Assembly (NCBI GenBank): GCA_023055425.1
Contig: JALGPY010000001.1
Span: 135,805,368-135,869,367, forward strand
Direction of reading: 5' to 3'
From: Linanthus parryae
Taxonomy: Eukaryota > Streptophyta > Magnoliopsida > Ericales > Polemoniaceae
Length of the DNA stretch: 64,000 nt
The notes below the pieces were generated by a model. The model was given only the letters and a program-made list of their open reading frames with translations. It searched no databases and was not told the origin of the DNA. Shown in pieces: positions 34,001 through 46,736 of the stretch; positions within the stretch are counted from its first letter, which is position 1, and each line of letters opens with the position of its first letter. The translations under genes were made by a program, and so were the position numbers.

Positions 34001-35923
34001 TACTGTTTCGCAACATCTGTGTACACTTTTAGGTGCTGCTGGCCCTCAACATAATTAGCCGAAGGCAATGGCATACACTTTATAAGAGCAGGCATTTTAC
34101 TTTCAGTTTCTTTTGCATTTTAGTGAACTCGCAAATCCAAAATGATGTGTGAGCCAAAGTTCCAACCACAATATACATATAGATTAAAACCCCTCTAAAG
34201 TGATACTCTTGGGACCCGGGAAAAATACCACTTTAGAGAGGTTATCACATAAGAGAGCTTTACCTTTTTCTTTAACTCCAAATTGATTATTTATTTGTTT
34301 GTCAACTAAATACATACATGTTTTTAGAATAGGTGTAAGCTGCTACATATAGTTCTGCTTACGGTTGTCGCAATTCTGAGGTATCATACAATCCACCTAT
34401 TCTAAATGTAATCTAACAAATAGACCTTAATCCTTCTTCAAGTATCCTAAAAGGAAATGCAATCTTTCAATAGAAAGTCCAAACTATCTTTATTTAGATC
34501 AATTTGATTTGTAATTTCATTATTTCCTGATTTGTAGTTGGGGAAAAGATCTTGAATCTTCTTAGCATTTGAAACACTAGTAGGGTTAACCTACACCTAA
34601 CCTTCATAAATTCAGGTCGTGCCATAGTTTTAATACTGCTTGAATGTTCATCTATATTTGGTAAATTGAGTTTGGAATGACATTTTGGATCGATTTTTAT
34701 TAATTAAAATAATCAGAGAGAGTATTAGAGATTGAATTTCATAAATTTTACAAGAGGTCGTTTAAAATTTGAAATAAGGGCATGTTCATAGCTGATATAT
34801 TGGGGACACTAAACCTACATGCATCATGAACTCTGTGACACTAAACCCCTCACAGTTTCGGTTTGCCACCACAACCCTCCACAATTTGCTATACGGTAAC
34901 AATTAAAGCAAAATCGCTAACGGCATTTAAAAAACTAACAGAACAATGGGCTCTTTCGTAATTTTCAACCAGTAAAGAAATCAGATAAATAAATAAAATG
35001 TTCATTGACACTAAACCTATACGCAGTTTGCACTTTGTGACACTATGCGCAGTATGCATTTCGTTATCAAATGACCCAATAAATTTACATCCTTTAAAAA
35101 CAATAAGGGTATCTCCAACCAAAGAACAGATGGGGTAATGATACGGTGAAGGGGTGGGGATTGTCGTCTCCAACCAGTGAAGGTGAAGCGAAAGGGGAAG
35201 CTGGAGGGGTTGGGGTGAAAAGGGGTGATGAAGGGGAAGGGGAAGGGGAGACCCCTTGGGCCATCCCTCATGGGGATGGCTATCAAGTGGGTTCTTTAGG
35301 TAATTTTGATTAGGTTTAAGATTTAATTATGGTTGAATGCATTTTTAATAAAATTTGAACATTTAATATAAATAATTACATAATTATTTTATGTTTGTAA
35401 TATAAATTTATCTTTCAACATTCCCAAAATAATCGCGTATTTCTAATCATTGTAATATTTTGATTATTATTCAGTTATTTAGCTTAGAAATTATGAGATA
35501 TATAATTTATTTAGTAGTTTGAGTAAGTCGAATGATAATAAAATGCTTTATTGTAATCATTTTTATTTTATTTTAATGTAATCGTTGTTTCTTGGTTTGT
35601 AGTAATCGTTGTTCTTTTGTGTTGTAGTAATTGGAATGTAATTATTGTTTTCAATAATTATACATTTTTCAGACATTTTATTTATTTATTATTTTAAAAT
35701 TTAAATAATTAATCATTTGCTTAAATTCTTAACTATAAATTTTATTTTATGATATAAGACTATAAGTTATTTGGTTGGAGACGATGGAATAGTGAAGGTG
35801 AAGGGGAATGTGAAAGTGAAGGTGACGGGTTAAGTGGGTCCCTGACGTGAAGGCAGAGGCGGGTCTAGGAAATCAAGTCAGCCGGGGCAAGAATTGATAC
35901 GGAGGGGCTGAACTGATAGTTAT

Positions 35924-35954
<31 letters not shown>

Positions 35955-38900
35955 GGGGGGGAGATAGTGTATTTCGTAAGGGTTATTCATTAAAAATCCA
36001 GAAAATTAGAGGTGCTAGTGGAAATTTCAAAACTCAGGGGGGGCAAGGGCCATCCCTGGGTAATGCATACGTCCGCCCCTGCGTGAAGGTCAAGGGAAGA
36101 GGGTGAGTTTTGGTTGGAAATAGCCTAGCAAACCTTGATGTACAAGTGCAAACCGCAAACAGATTTTGTAACCCATTAAAAAACCATTGATTTGTTTTAA
36201 TTCACTTTTAAGTTCAAATTCTAATTCGGACCCGATTTAGATTGAGTTTTGATACAGAATCTGAATAAGCCTTTGGATTGCTGATTGTAGTAAGTCTGGG
36301 TGTGGGTTTGATTGGAGGATCAAGGTTGGTTTGGGTGTGGAAGTTGTCAGACAATTTTTTTACTGGATTTTTATGTGTCAATCATGTGTGGGGGAGTGAG
36401 AGAGAGACAGAGAGAGAGTTGGGTGTGGGTAGCAGGGATTTAAATAACTGTATCGGTTGACGTATCAGTTTAGGCCGCGGATAACGCTATCGGCCCGTAT
36501 CGGAGAAACCGTAACAGAAATCGGGAACCATACGCGTGAATGTTAACCAAGGGTATCGCCGCCCGAAAACCGAGGGTATCGCCCGAAAACCGAGGGTATC
36601 GCCTGTTATCCGAGCAAAACTGTCAGTATCGGACGTTATGTAAGTGAATCCAGTTCACACGTACCGTATCGGGTCAACCGGTATCGGTGCCGATACCGTC
36701 CCGTATGGCCCGATACGTTCGATATGCCCGTTATTTGAATCCTTGGTGGGTAGTGGAGGCAAGTTTGATTGGTGTGGTGAGTGAGGGTGGTTGGGGTTGA
36801 AAAATATCATTCACGACCAAAGGGCCTTTACCACGCCAGTTAATTGGGGCCATTTGACTCCCAAAAACATATTGTGGGAGGTTAAGTATCACCATGTGCA
36901 AAAATGGCTTGTGTCAAGAACCTTTTTTGTTTATTTATTTGGTTGAAAATTACGAAAAAGCCAACCGTTTCTTTTTTTTAATGTCGTTAGCTATTTGGGT
37001 TTAATTGTCACCATATATAGAATTGTGGGGGCTTGTGGTGGCCAAATCGAAACTGTTAGGGATTTAGTGTCACAAAATTGCATTGTGCGTGTCCATCTAG
37101 TGTCAATAACCCTGATACATTTCTTTATATCCAAGCATATAACACACTATTGTAAATATTGCCACCAAGACCACATCTTCACAACTCACTGCAGCACAAT
37201 CACCACGTCAACTGTTGGACCACCTCTGGCTACCACCACCTTGGACCAGCTGCCGCCGCTGGCCAGCGACTGGTCATCCCCGACAACAGACACCCACTGC
37301 AAAACTGCTAGTCAGCGCCACCCTTGCCAGAATTCGGTGGCAGGCTGCTCAGCCGACTCTACTAGCCGGCATTTATTTGTTTCTTTTCAAACTGGACTAT
37401 GACGCATGAATGGTCCTCTTGGATGCACACCGCATGAATGGTCCTCTTGAATGGTTCTTCTAGGATACTCCAAGAAGCTTCGCCAACACAAGCGGATTCT
37501 TCTATTTTCCCCAATTTCTTTAAACCTCGACAGCAGGGGGATGATGTGGGAGGCGGTCAAAATTCAGTGGACCAATCCCTAAAGTGAGGGAAGAAAATAG
37601 ATGATCGATGGAGGAAATTTCAATCAAAAATTTGTGTCCTCAAAATTTAAATTAACACTTCGTAGAACTGATTAGTGTTGATGATATTCCTTGTAATAGA
37701 GCTAGTGATATACCAAGTTAGGCATCTGTCTCATTCGTGATTAATAAAAGAAAAATGTACATTCTTGGAAAAAAAATAGAAATACACCTACAATGCAATC
37801 GATGAGTTCCATCCATCTGAATTCGCACAATGTCCAAAAAATGAAATTTGGATTACGATACTGTCTAAGTTGTCCTTTGCTAAAAAGTTCTTGTAAGAAC
37901 TAGATATTAGAATTCAAATTTGAGTAGAGATAATAAATAAGTGTAAGCAGATGGTATTCAAGATCTGGAAAGGTGAACACGCTTTCATGGCATCCAAAAA
38001 GGAAAATAAAATTCATAAAATGGGACTGAGGGGTGTATCTAAATTCTGTCTCCCCACCACACCCATGTCCCAATTTTCTGATTTGACAAGTTGGTTAACC
38101 CGTGCCGCACTTGTATTCACCCTATTTCCTTATGTACTTCATAGAAACGAAATAGGAGGATATCCGTGTTAGACTTATTTGTAATCGAATGGCCAACACT
38201 GAACCAACCCGAGTTGTTTGATCACAAATTTATCTTTATGAACTTGTATAAGTCAAGCTCAAAACATTTCCAAATGTCAAATAAAAAATAGAAACTACCT
38301 TTAAGGAAAATAATTTCATACAAAATGGCCTGGGTGTAAACCTTTTACTTGGCAAAACAAACTAAGGTTTTAAATGTGGAAGACCTGAAACTGACCTATG
38401 GCGGTAGTGGTAGGGAAGAGGGGCCTTAAAAATATACTTGTTTTTATTACCACTTAGCAAGAGAAAGATGAGAACCATGGAAATTCATCATCAAAAGAAT
38501 CAATCCTGGCTTTGAATAGTTTGACTTTCAGGGTTCCTTTCGTCCCTGGTGTTCCACAGCCTTTGTCTTTCCTCTACATATTAGCGAGAAGATTTATCAA
38601 GCAAAATTAACCTGAAAACAACCGCTCTTTTTTTATGTAGTTTGAACATCAATGCAATGTTTTCAAAACCATAAATATGCAGTTAGCAGCTTGTAGCATT
38701 GAGTGGGATTTCTAAGAGGTTACTCAAAAATATCTGTATTAGCTAGTAAACTTCTTTGTTAGTTTTACATCATAGTGCCGCATAAAAGCTATGTTACCTG
38801 GATTCGGGTGCGGGTGTCATGTCAGGTGTGTATCCAAGAATCCTATTTCCTTTTAGCTGGCATTCAGGATTCATGGATTCGGCTAAAAAGTGTCAAAGTA

Positions 38901-41900
38901 GTGGACAAGAGTGTGGGATGTGATATACGGCTCTGTAAGAGCATCTCCAATAGTCTTGTGTAAAGTATAGGCAAATTATAGCTCAAAGCATGTTTTTGCA
39001 TTTTATTAAATCAAAATTTAAATTATGAGCTCCAGTGGTGTTACGCAATAGATGAGGCAAAAATTATTGTCAGTTACAAAATTCGTTTTCTCTTGGGAAT
39101 AATGGTTACCAGCAGGTATTTCAGCCTGAAAATAGGGATAGTGGTTTTACTCAAATAAATAAATAAAGGGGGATAGTGGTCTTAAAGGGGGGAAACGGCC
39201 GAGAATATCCCAACAGGACAATCCTCGCCAAATTGGCGAGGTGTTGGCATATTCTGCATATTGCATAACAGGCTACCTACTCTATTGGATTACAATTTCA
39301 CACAACATCTCAATATTTCAATAGTAAGGTTATTTGCCTCTCCAATTGAGATGATCTAACGCTCCTGTCATTATATAAAATCATGTATTCCGTCCTTATC
39401 TTTTAGTACAACCAAACAATCTAAGGAGCTTTTTCTATCATGTCAACGCCATTTTGGAATAAACGGTCTTTCTACAGAAAATGTTATTTCTTGGGGCTTT
39501 ATGAGCAAGTACTCCCTCCAACCCCAAATTGTTTGTCGGGTTAAATTTTCCATGTATTTCAAGGAGACAATTTCACTAGTGAAACGACACAAGAACTTTA
39601 CAAGTTTTTCATCATCTCGTAGTATTAAGATGATACTACGAAATTATGAAAAGATTAGCAAGTTCATGAACCGTTTTGCAAGTGAAATCGCCACCTTAAA
39701 CTACATGGTAACTTAGAGAAAGTTGAAAATAATGAAATGAGCGATAAATAGGAGGGGTGCCGAAGAACCAACTTCGTCTCCGACCAATGGTAAAAAAGTA
39801 GAAGTGTCCAATGGATGGAGGCAAGACCCGACACGGATCCCATACCCTTATCCGCGAAGTGTCATGTCGACATGGGTGTGGGACCAAGAATGAAGAGTCT
39901 GGTAACATAGCATAAAAGCGATATGACCAGGTTCCCTTGTTAAAGGATGCAGGACACCAAGGACCCTTTCAAGTGCTCTGAGTCAATAAAAAGCATATGA
40001 TCTGGTTCCATCATAAAGAAAGTAGGGAACCAAGGATCCTTTCGAGTGGTCGGAGTCACCCATTCTCTCAAACGATATCCAACAAGCGATTGGAATCATT
40101 CAAAAGGATATATTTTGTTGGATATTGTTCGAGAGAATAGGTGGCTCAGAAAATTAGAATCATCTTCGATGAACAACTTCGGAGAATTACTATAGTTCTT
40201 GTACCAAATTCAAAGAGTGTAACAAGAACATTCCAAAAAGGAAATACAGACTAACAGAACAAGTTGATGGGAAATTGACCAACCCCATAAGAAGTCACAA
40301 TTAATCCCTGCTTTGATTTCTGTACAAAGGTTCACAGCCTCTAATAGAAAGATGACTAACAATCAAGGCAATGCAACTTGAGAAATTGCTTAGATAGTCA
40401 AGTTGCCAAAATTATTGTTACTAGAAGGTCAGAGGTATTAACGAAAGAAATGACAACTGGACACCTCAAGTTTTGGACAAGTCAATACGTGCTCTTCCAA
40501 TCTTTACACGAGACCGGAAATCTTAATCTATAAACTGAAAGGTGGACATCAACCCTTGCAATGGATTAACCGACATAGCTATTCAGACTGCCAACCTGAA
40601 ATCACTTCAAATCTTCTCAATAGTTGGTGCAGTGTGCTCATCTAGATATTTAGGCCAACTGATTTTGACCTCATATTAAATATAAGGAAGTGTGTCATAG
40701 TAACTCATGTATAACTTGACGAGGGGAAAAATTGTCGCCTCATACTATTTGAATGAAATTTAGTACTACTCTACATGGTAGAATATACAAAGCTTTAGGG
40801 AAAATCACAACAATCTATCACTATTATTTGACTTTATTATTTTATCAATAATTACAACTCTCCTAATCTTCGACAGGGGCTAACAAAGTTGAGCAATGTT
40901 ACATTCAAGCATTATAAAAACAACTGCCCATTTATCATAACAACTAATCTTATTTGTGAACTGAAATCCATTAAGAAACGAAATACATTTGTTACCTTCA
41001 CTGTTTACTCTTTAATTTCATCCTAAAGACCTAAAACACCAAAAATATATTCAAGCGGCCACCACCGTCCAACCCAAACCTAAAAAGGCATGCTTTAAAC
41101 ACAACACGATGGAACAATAAACGGTACAACACACTTAGCGAGTGTTCACCAAAAGAGAGGGCATTACAGAAAATGAACATGTCTTGGACCACCATGGCCT
41201 TGTTTGGATAACTTGGTTTTAGTTTGTTTTTTTTTAACTTGAAACCACGGTGTTTGGGTAGATCTAGTTTCTTTTTGGTTTTTTGGTATCTAAGGACCCA
41301 ATTTTTCTCGGTCTGCGTGATTTTTTTTTCAGTTTCTACAAAAACTAAAAGAACACTGAATCCAAACACCACCCATGTCATCCAATCCACTCTCTCTGAC
41401 CTATTACAATACAGCCAATTGACAGACAGCTAAAGCACACCTCAGCACCAGAAACTCTTTCTCTGTAGCCACTTCAGCCAAAAAACAACCGGTACCACCC
41501 CTGACCGGTTAGTAGTAACTTAAGAAGGCTGGGTTCAGGGTTGAGTAAACCTTTTTCATGTTCCTTGCCACATGGTAGCTTGCATTCATTACTCTGTTGT
41601 GATGCTCATCCTATCAAGAATTCGTCTGCGGCCCTAGAAGACAGCTTGGAAGCAGTGGCATAATTTATGCAGCCATGCTTGCCAAAGAAGCACAGTCAGC
41701 ATGAGGAGCTGCTGCACATCGAGCAACCATCTTCTTCTGAGTCCCTCTGAATTCAACCATATTGCTACTATAAGATCAAATGAGCCCACGAAACTTGCCA
41801 ATACATTGTGGTTTTATCAACTTGGCTTTGGGTTTCATACTGGATATGAAAATTTGAACATCAATCCTTGGAGAAGTTTAAGGAAGGACAGCATTGATTA

Positions 41901-44900
41901 AATAGGTTAGGTATATGCCAGGACAACAAGTTAACATAAAGAACAACGATCAAGGGACAATTTGGACATTTGTTTCACTTACAAGTCTGCTTCTGTTGAC
42001 TGTCTTGACAGAGCATATGTAATTTGGTTATTTGTTCTGTATGGGGGGCATGGTTCTAATCAATGGATTAAGGTGATATGTTGCAAAAAGATGGTAGACT
42101 GAAGTTTTTAATAGCGTGATATAGTAAAAAGGATGGTAGCTAGGAACAGTACTCTATAATTTACCTCAAGTATTCTTACCTTCTCTACACAGCTAGTTAG
42201 TTTCCTCCATTAGTTATAGCAATCCCTGAAATATGCTTATGGCCCTCCAGGAAAATAAAATTACTAACCAACATAGATCCCTACCCTTGTTACTGACATT
42301 CTCTCAGAGCATATTTACAACTTTGATGGCATACAAAAGTTCATAAACGGAAGACAATGGCAGCTATCCCAGAGATAGGGCAGCTCAGTGACAAACATTC
42401 GGTGCCGGTTTGAAACCCACAAGCTAGGACTGGCAATCAGTTCCAGCAAAAAACCAATGTGTCAACATGCATCTAACATCGTAAATCTAACAAACTTAAG
42501 AATATCTAAAATCCCATATATTTGAAAGACAAGAAATCATCATCGACAATAGGAATGCATAACCGGAAGAACTAAGAAATATATACTAACCTCTAGATCT
42601 GAGAAGTCAAACCACGGGCAGCAGTCCAAGATTTCACAAACAAAGACAACTGTGTCACGAACGAGAAAACCGGCATCTGCTTCCAGCATATCAGACACCT
42701 TCATGAACTGAAGAACCGAATTGTTCCATGTTTTCGTGCATATAGAAGACTCTTTCCACACAGTCTTGGAGGCATTTTTTTGGTTAACTATAGCCATTCG
42801 ATATTTGACCCAAAAGTTTTTATCTGGATCAGTACCAACTGATTGATCACTTTCCAAATATATACATATTGTGTCAAATGACTCGTAAACACCTGTGTTC
42901 CAAGAAAATGTGACCCAGTTAAAAGAGATGCAAACAAATGCAATCGTATGTCAAGTAATAAAAGACAATGATAGAAAGGAAAAGTTCCTCACCAATACGA
43001 AGCTCACATCCACCAGCTTGAAAGAATTTGCTAAAGATTTTTCTTGTCTCCATTATTTCTTTAAAAGACATGAAATTCTCCACCTTCCACGTAAACGAAC
43101 TCCTTTTCTCTATTTTATCTACCTGAGAACTGCCACTGCTAATTTCAGCTTCCTGCTCAGTGAAGTCTATCATTGTGGACGTCTCTTTCAAAATGAGAAC
43201 TTCGGCAGAAAATACAACTGTATCCTGAACAAGAAACCCTGAATCTTGATCAAAAAGACTAGTAAGTGTAACAAATTCACGCCAGCCCCAATCTTTTGCA
43301 GCTTTTGAGTAACGATTCTGAGACTCCTTTGTAACAGACTTCTCATCCACCTTCTGATTAACAACTGATAACCGGTGGCTAACAAAACAACTCCAATCAG
43401 TGGAAGTATTTCGTGAGTCGGTTACTTCCAGAAATACAGAAAGGTGACATGGTGGTTGAGACTGCCCTGAGGTAGCAAGTAACATTAGTTGGCATCAGTA
43501 CAATTACCTACCAAAGCTTCGGTCTTTAGAAACAATCCCAAGTGCCAGGTTCAGAATTAGAATAATTTCTAACAGTTCATTTTCATAAGTGTGATAAAGA
43601 GAACAATCGCGAGTCACTGCAGGAGCTTTGATACGTGAGGCCAAAATCAAATATTTTTTGCAATCAACATCGAAATATGGACATGATAGACGGGATAGGC
43701 ATACTCTTATGGAGAAACTTAAGAAGCAAACAAGAGGACCTATTTGATGAAAGAGAAATGTATTTTGGAAAATAGATGACATAACTCACATTACTACTGA
43801 TAAATATAAGATTATATTGGGTCACATGAAGATTCTGCCTCTGAGTGCTTATTAATTTGAACCAACTTCAGTAATGCGGTTAACCACGAAGTTAAGTGAG
43901 AGTGTTAACCTTGACCAATTAGCCAAAGAGTTTCAATTTGTATCATCTCAAGGATTGTTTCAGCCAGGTAATGTATGTAGTAGATTAAATTACTCTTCCA
44001 ACACGCTCGTGCAATTGTCAAGATGAGTAGGTCACGGTGTGTTTTGCTCAAAGAAGCTTTCGATGGCAGAATTTATAAAATATGTACTCGTTGGCAGTCA
44101 TATGGGAAGGACAGAATCATTAGAATAATTAAAGAAGGAGGAATCCCCCCCCCCCATGGCAATACGTCGATGCCAATTAGAGTCCAGTGGACATATAATA
44201 TGAGAAGTCGGACCACGGTCAACTCTTTGTAGCTTGAATTTAAGGTAGCTTAATCACCATATTTCAGCTTTTCTAGCCAATGTTGTTTGAGACCACGCTG
44301 TTCAATGACTTTAATACACTTTGAACTCTGAACAGGGAATGCAAAGACGCATCACCTGTGTCAATGCTTCACGGTATAATGTGAGATGTGCAAGTCAATT
44401 GAGCTACAGAAGCAGGCCAACCTTCTCTTCACAACCTACCTATTCAGGTTTCACAACTGACTACTTGTATTCTATGTAGCACGGCTGCAAGTGTGGGTGC
44501 GGGTGCGGAAACTTCCCAAAAATCAAGGGTGGGGGTGCGGCCACTTTATTTATATTTTATTTTATATTATTTGTGATACTATTGAACTAATATAGAAACA
44601 ACAATAACAGCAATCCAAATTAAATCAAACAGAAATTCATAAACATATTCAAATATACAGAGTTACTATATCAACAATATAATCTCTTCTTGTCATTGTT
44701 CGTAGCTGTGGAGAGACGAGAATCTAAGGCTTAGATATTTTCACATAGATGCACTATATTTGGTTAAATTGTAGTTGTAGTTTAGAAGACCATTCAACTA
44801 AAACTTTCAAAAAGACCCTGCCTTATTGACAAAGCACCCACGAAGCAACCGGTGCCCGTGCACGACCTCCCAGAAGCACATGTGCAACATAGCTTGTGTT

Positions 44901-46736
44901 CAGGCAAGTAGCTCACTCAATGGAGAACAACTATGCTCTGTCTGGCTCAGCTCTTTTACGTATCTACTCTCTTGTCCCGTGTTGAGTAACCATTTGGAAC
45001 TAATATTCCTCAACTCCATGAGTCACCTAACCTATGGAATCATACTTCCAATTTTTCGGTAGTACAATGCAACTTCAAGTTCTGGTCGTATGATCGCATA
45101 AATAGAGGCACCTACACCAGTATATAAAAGAAGAGAAGCTGTTGATCGTTATAGAACAATGTAATTTAAAATATTTTGGATTAACCAATGCCAATCCGGC
45201 TGCTTAATCATGGAAAAAGCAATAATTCATGTGAACAAGGAGCAACTTCCATCTGTAGTTTGCAAGATGTGACCACTCTCTTTTGAGTAAAACCGAAATT
45301 TATCATATATTGACGTATCTTAGGCATAGCTGATAAAAAGGGGGACAGTAAATAGCAGAATTTGTGAGGACGTTTATAGTTAAGTTATTTCGCATACCTC
45401 TAGGATACACGATGAGCCGGCAATCTCGATTTCCGATTTGAAACCTTCTGCTCTTGATGCAAAGACCAGTAATCTTCCTCTTCTTCAAAAGGTCCTTTAA
45501 CCTTGTGAAATTCTCGATTCTCCAAGTAAACTTCCCGATGTGCCCATCAGACTTCCTAGCACCACCTGCACTCCTAAGTCCTGTGAAACCACCGTTTTTC
45601 GAAAAGCTACTAAGTTCCTTGATGACGTGAAACGAGGTGCTAAACACTGCTGTATCGTCCAACAAAAATCCCGACTCTGGGCCGATATAATCCGACATCT
45701 TCATGTAATCATTCCATCCCAAGCTAGTATTATCCCCACTCTTATTATCCGCCGCAAACCTCCCATAGGAGTCTCTGTGCATATGATTCGATCCCGGTTT
45801 CTGATTCAGTACAGACATACGGAACAAACACCAACAGCTACGATCGGACACCAACGTCTTCTCCGTATCCTTGCTCTCCAAGCACATAGACAAATAATCG
45901 ACCCCATTAACCGAGCTCTGATAAACACTAATCCTCAGATTACACTCCCCAGCAGGAAAAACCGGGCTCATTATCTTCTGCGTCTTAATCATATCCCTAA
46001 ACAAACTAAAATTATGCACCTTCCAAGTGAACTTCCCACTCAAAACATCGCCAACCGGCCCCGTCACAACAGAGGAACACGACGAATTGGACTGCATTTC
46101 ATTACTGATGTCGCGGCTAAAATTGACAGTCTCATTCAAAACAAGTATATCAGCAGTAATGAGAATGGAATCAGTATTGAATACAAAACCGGATTTCGCG
46201 TCGAGAATCGACGCCGAAGGGGTGAAATCACACCAACCGTGAGACTTCTTCTTGCTGGAGAACCTGTGCCATGAGTCCCTATGAATGGATTTGGAATCAT
46301 CTAGGGTATTGACTACTGAGAGGCGATAGCTAGCGAAACAGTCCCATTTTGAAGAGGAAGTGCCTCTAGGGTCATGGATTTGGAGGTAGATTGAAATGTA
46401 ACCAGGTAGGGCTTGGGAGTCACCTTTAGGGTAGACGAGGAGGCGACAATCGTAGCCTCCGACTTCGAAGTACTTGCTCCAGAGTGCTCGGGCTTTCACT
46501 TTGTGGAAATTGGAGATGCTCCATTTGCACACGGCGGCGTAGTCTCCGCGGCGGTCGATCGTCACCGACTCCTGCCCGCCGGCGCCGTCGCGGGAGGCTG
46601 CCAGATCCTCCGCCGCCGGCGTCGTCGACACCACCGCGGGGCGGGCGGAGGGGTGGGATTGGTCGGAGGAGGAAACGGCGTCGGATGATGATGAGCTGGA
46701 TTGCTGTTGCTGGTGTTGCTGTTGCTGGTTCTTCAT
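28077..46736 (-). CDS. TRAF-like protein with four MATH domains and C-terminal coiled coil (At2g25320-like), 10 exons, 1,677 aa
   Basis: Exons: 46736-45398, 43466-42993, 42892-42591, 33379-32669, 32589-32311, 32118-31957, 31862-30930, 30840-30625, 29815-29555, 28433-28077. All junctions are GT-AG and the sum is 5,034 nt, in frame throughout. After a Gln/Ser-rich start come four MATH (TRAF-C) domains at about residues 66-205, 234-375, 400-545 and 565-705. Their repeated features are WKVENF/WRIENF starts, GWCDF/GWREF-type strands and GFLxxDTxVF ends. An acidic linker (DPDELVDSEDSEGISGDEED), a large helical part, a charged coiled coil (about 1370-1559) and a Pro-rich tail follow. Length and order match the plant TRAF-like family typified by At2g25320 (about 1,670 aa). 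MATH domains bind peptides, often linking to ubiquitin ligases, but no E3 domain is present here, so a scaffold role is inference. Intron 3 is 9.2 kb. Confidence 0.92.
28524..28990. repeat. Direct repeat of about 150 bp in the last intron, second copy interrupted
   Basis: Copy 1 (28524-28676) runs from CAGAATTATACAACTCTTTA to GATTCCACAAAATACATT. Copy 2 (28695-28990) has the same order, but is split at 28763-28897 by an insert flanked by a 14-bp duplication. Confidence 0.7.
28763..28897. mobile_element. SINE-like insert with 14-bp target duplication
   Basis: This 135-bp insert is flanked by GTAGGCATACTCTG (28749-28762 and 28898-28911). It contains GTGCCAGCTTGG and AAGTTTGAACC, which loosely resemble pol III boxes A and B. 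A long, variable-length duplication points to L1-type target-primed insertion. The uninterrupted copy 1 of the surrounding repeat shows the empty site. Confidence 0.6.
30005..30340. repeat. Two related fragments in intron 8
   Basis: TCTGGGGTTCCACCTCAAAACC (30020) recurs as TCTGGGGTTCACCTCAAAGCC (30229). Each is followed by GGGGAGT-like and AACTCT words and, in the second, GATGTGGGACTAATAACAATT. The latter phrase is common in plant LTR/TRIM sequence, so these are probably retroelement pieces. Confidence 0.5.
35107..36125. mobile_element. PIF/Harbinger-like element with a hAT inserted
   Basis: The ends are GGGTATCTCCAACCAAAG and, inward from the right, GGCTATTTCCAACCAAAA. The flanks are TAA (35104-35106) and TAG (36126-36128), near the TWA target of PIF elements. 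GTGAAGGTGAAGGGG-type repeats occur near both ends. Subtracting the nested hAT, it is about 780 bp, with no transposase. Confidence 0.6.
35854..36081. mobile_element. hAT MITE (228 bp) nested in the PIF-like element
   Basis: The ends are CAGAGGCGGGTCTA and, inward from the right, CAGGGGCGGACGTA. A perfect 8-bp duplication CGTGAAGG flanks it (35846-35853, 36082-36089). It contains a T-run followed by a G-run. Termini match those of 56,252-56,469, so both belong to one family. Confidence 0.85.
36433..36745. mobile_element. hAT MITE (313 bp) with TATCGG repeats
   Basis: The ends are CAGGGATTTAAATAAC and, inward from the right, CAAGGATTCAAATAACGG. A perfect 8-bp duplication GTGGGTAG flanks it (36425-36432, 36746-36753). 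The interior is packed with GTATCGG/CGATAC words and a 20-bp tandem unit (GGGTATCGCCCGAAAACCGA). Non-coding. Confidence 0.88.
38939..39356. mobile_element. PIF/Harbinger-type MITE (418 bp)
   Basis: It starts GAGCATCTCCAATAG and ends, read inward from the right, GATCATCTCAATTGG. It is flanked by TAA (38936-38938 and 39357-39359), the usual PIF target. GAGCATCTCC termini are common in eudicot Tourist-like MITEs. Confidence 0.65.
39913..40145. repeat. Degenerate tandem repeat and hairpin in intron 3
   Basis: GATATGACCAGGTTCCC...CAAGGACCCTTTCAAGTG (39919 on) recurs about 79 bp later as CATATGATCTGGTTCC...CAAGGATCCTTTCGAGTG. It is followed by a stem of about 27 bp: CCCATTCTCTCAAACGATAT (from 40058) against TTGTTGGATATTGTTCGAGAGAATAGG, with a loop of about 35 bases. 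Confidence 0.6.
41196..41373. mobile_element. Tourist-like MITE (178 bp)
   Basis: The ends GGCCTTGTTTGGATAAC and, inward from the right, GGTGGTGTTTGGATTCAG fit the TTTGGAT-type termini of PIF/Harbinger MITEs. CAT flanks both sides, a 3-bp duplication but not the usual TWA. Confidence 0.5.

Larger units (their letters stand above)
34785..37130. repeat. Large inverted repeat, arms about 300 bp
   Basis: The left arm (about 34785-35090, with GGACACTAAACC, AACCCCTCACAGTTTCGG and CGTAATTTTCAACC) is mirrored by the right arm (about 36830-37130, with GGTTGAAAATTACG, TCGAAACTGTTAGGGATTTA and CTAGTGTC). I judge it about three quarters identical. The spacer contains a PIF-like element with a hAT nested inside it, and a second hAT. 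It may be a foldback element, or two oppositely inserted copies of one repeat. Confidence 0.7.
33380..42590 (-). other. 9.2-kb intron 3 of the MATH/TRAF gene
   Basis: Donor GAG|GTTAGT at 42591/42590 and acceptor TTATTAG|GTATTAG at 33380/33379 join in phase 0. It holds the inverted arms 34,785-37,130 and several small transposons listed separately. No hidden exon or separate gene was recognised. A GC-rich block at 37,195-37,390 is unassigned. Confidence 0.8.

Noticed and set aside
37195..37390. GC-rich stretch in intron 3 as a hidden exon
   Set aside because: Exons 3 and 4 join in frame without it, and its translation shows no family.
42370..42430. Possible SINE head with GGTTTGAAACC (box B-like)
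   Set aside because: No box A at a proper distance that I trust, and no target duplication.
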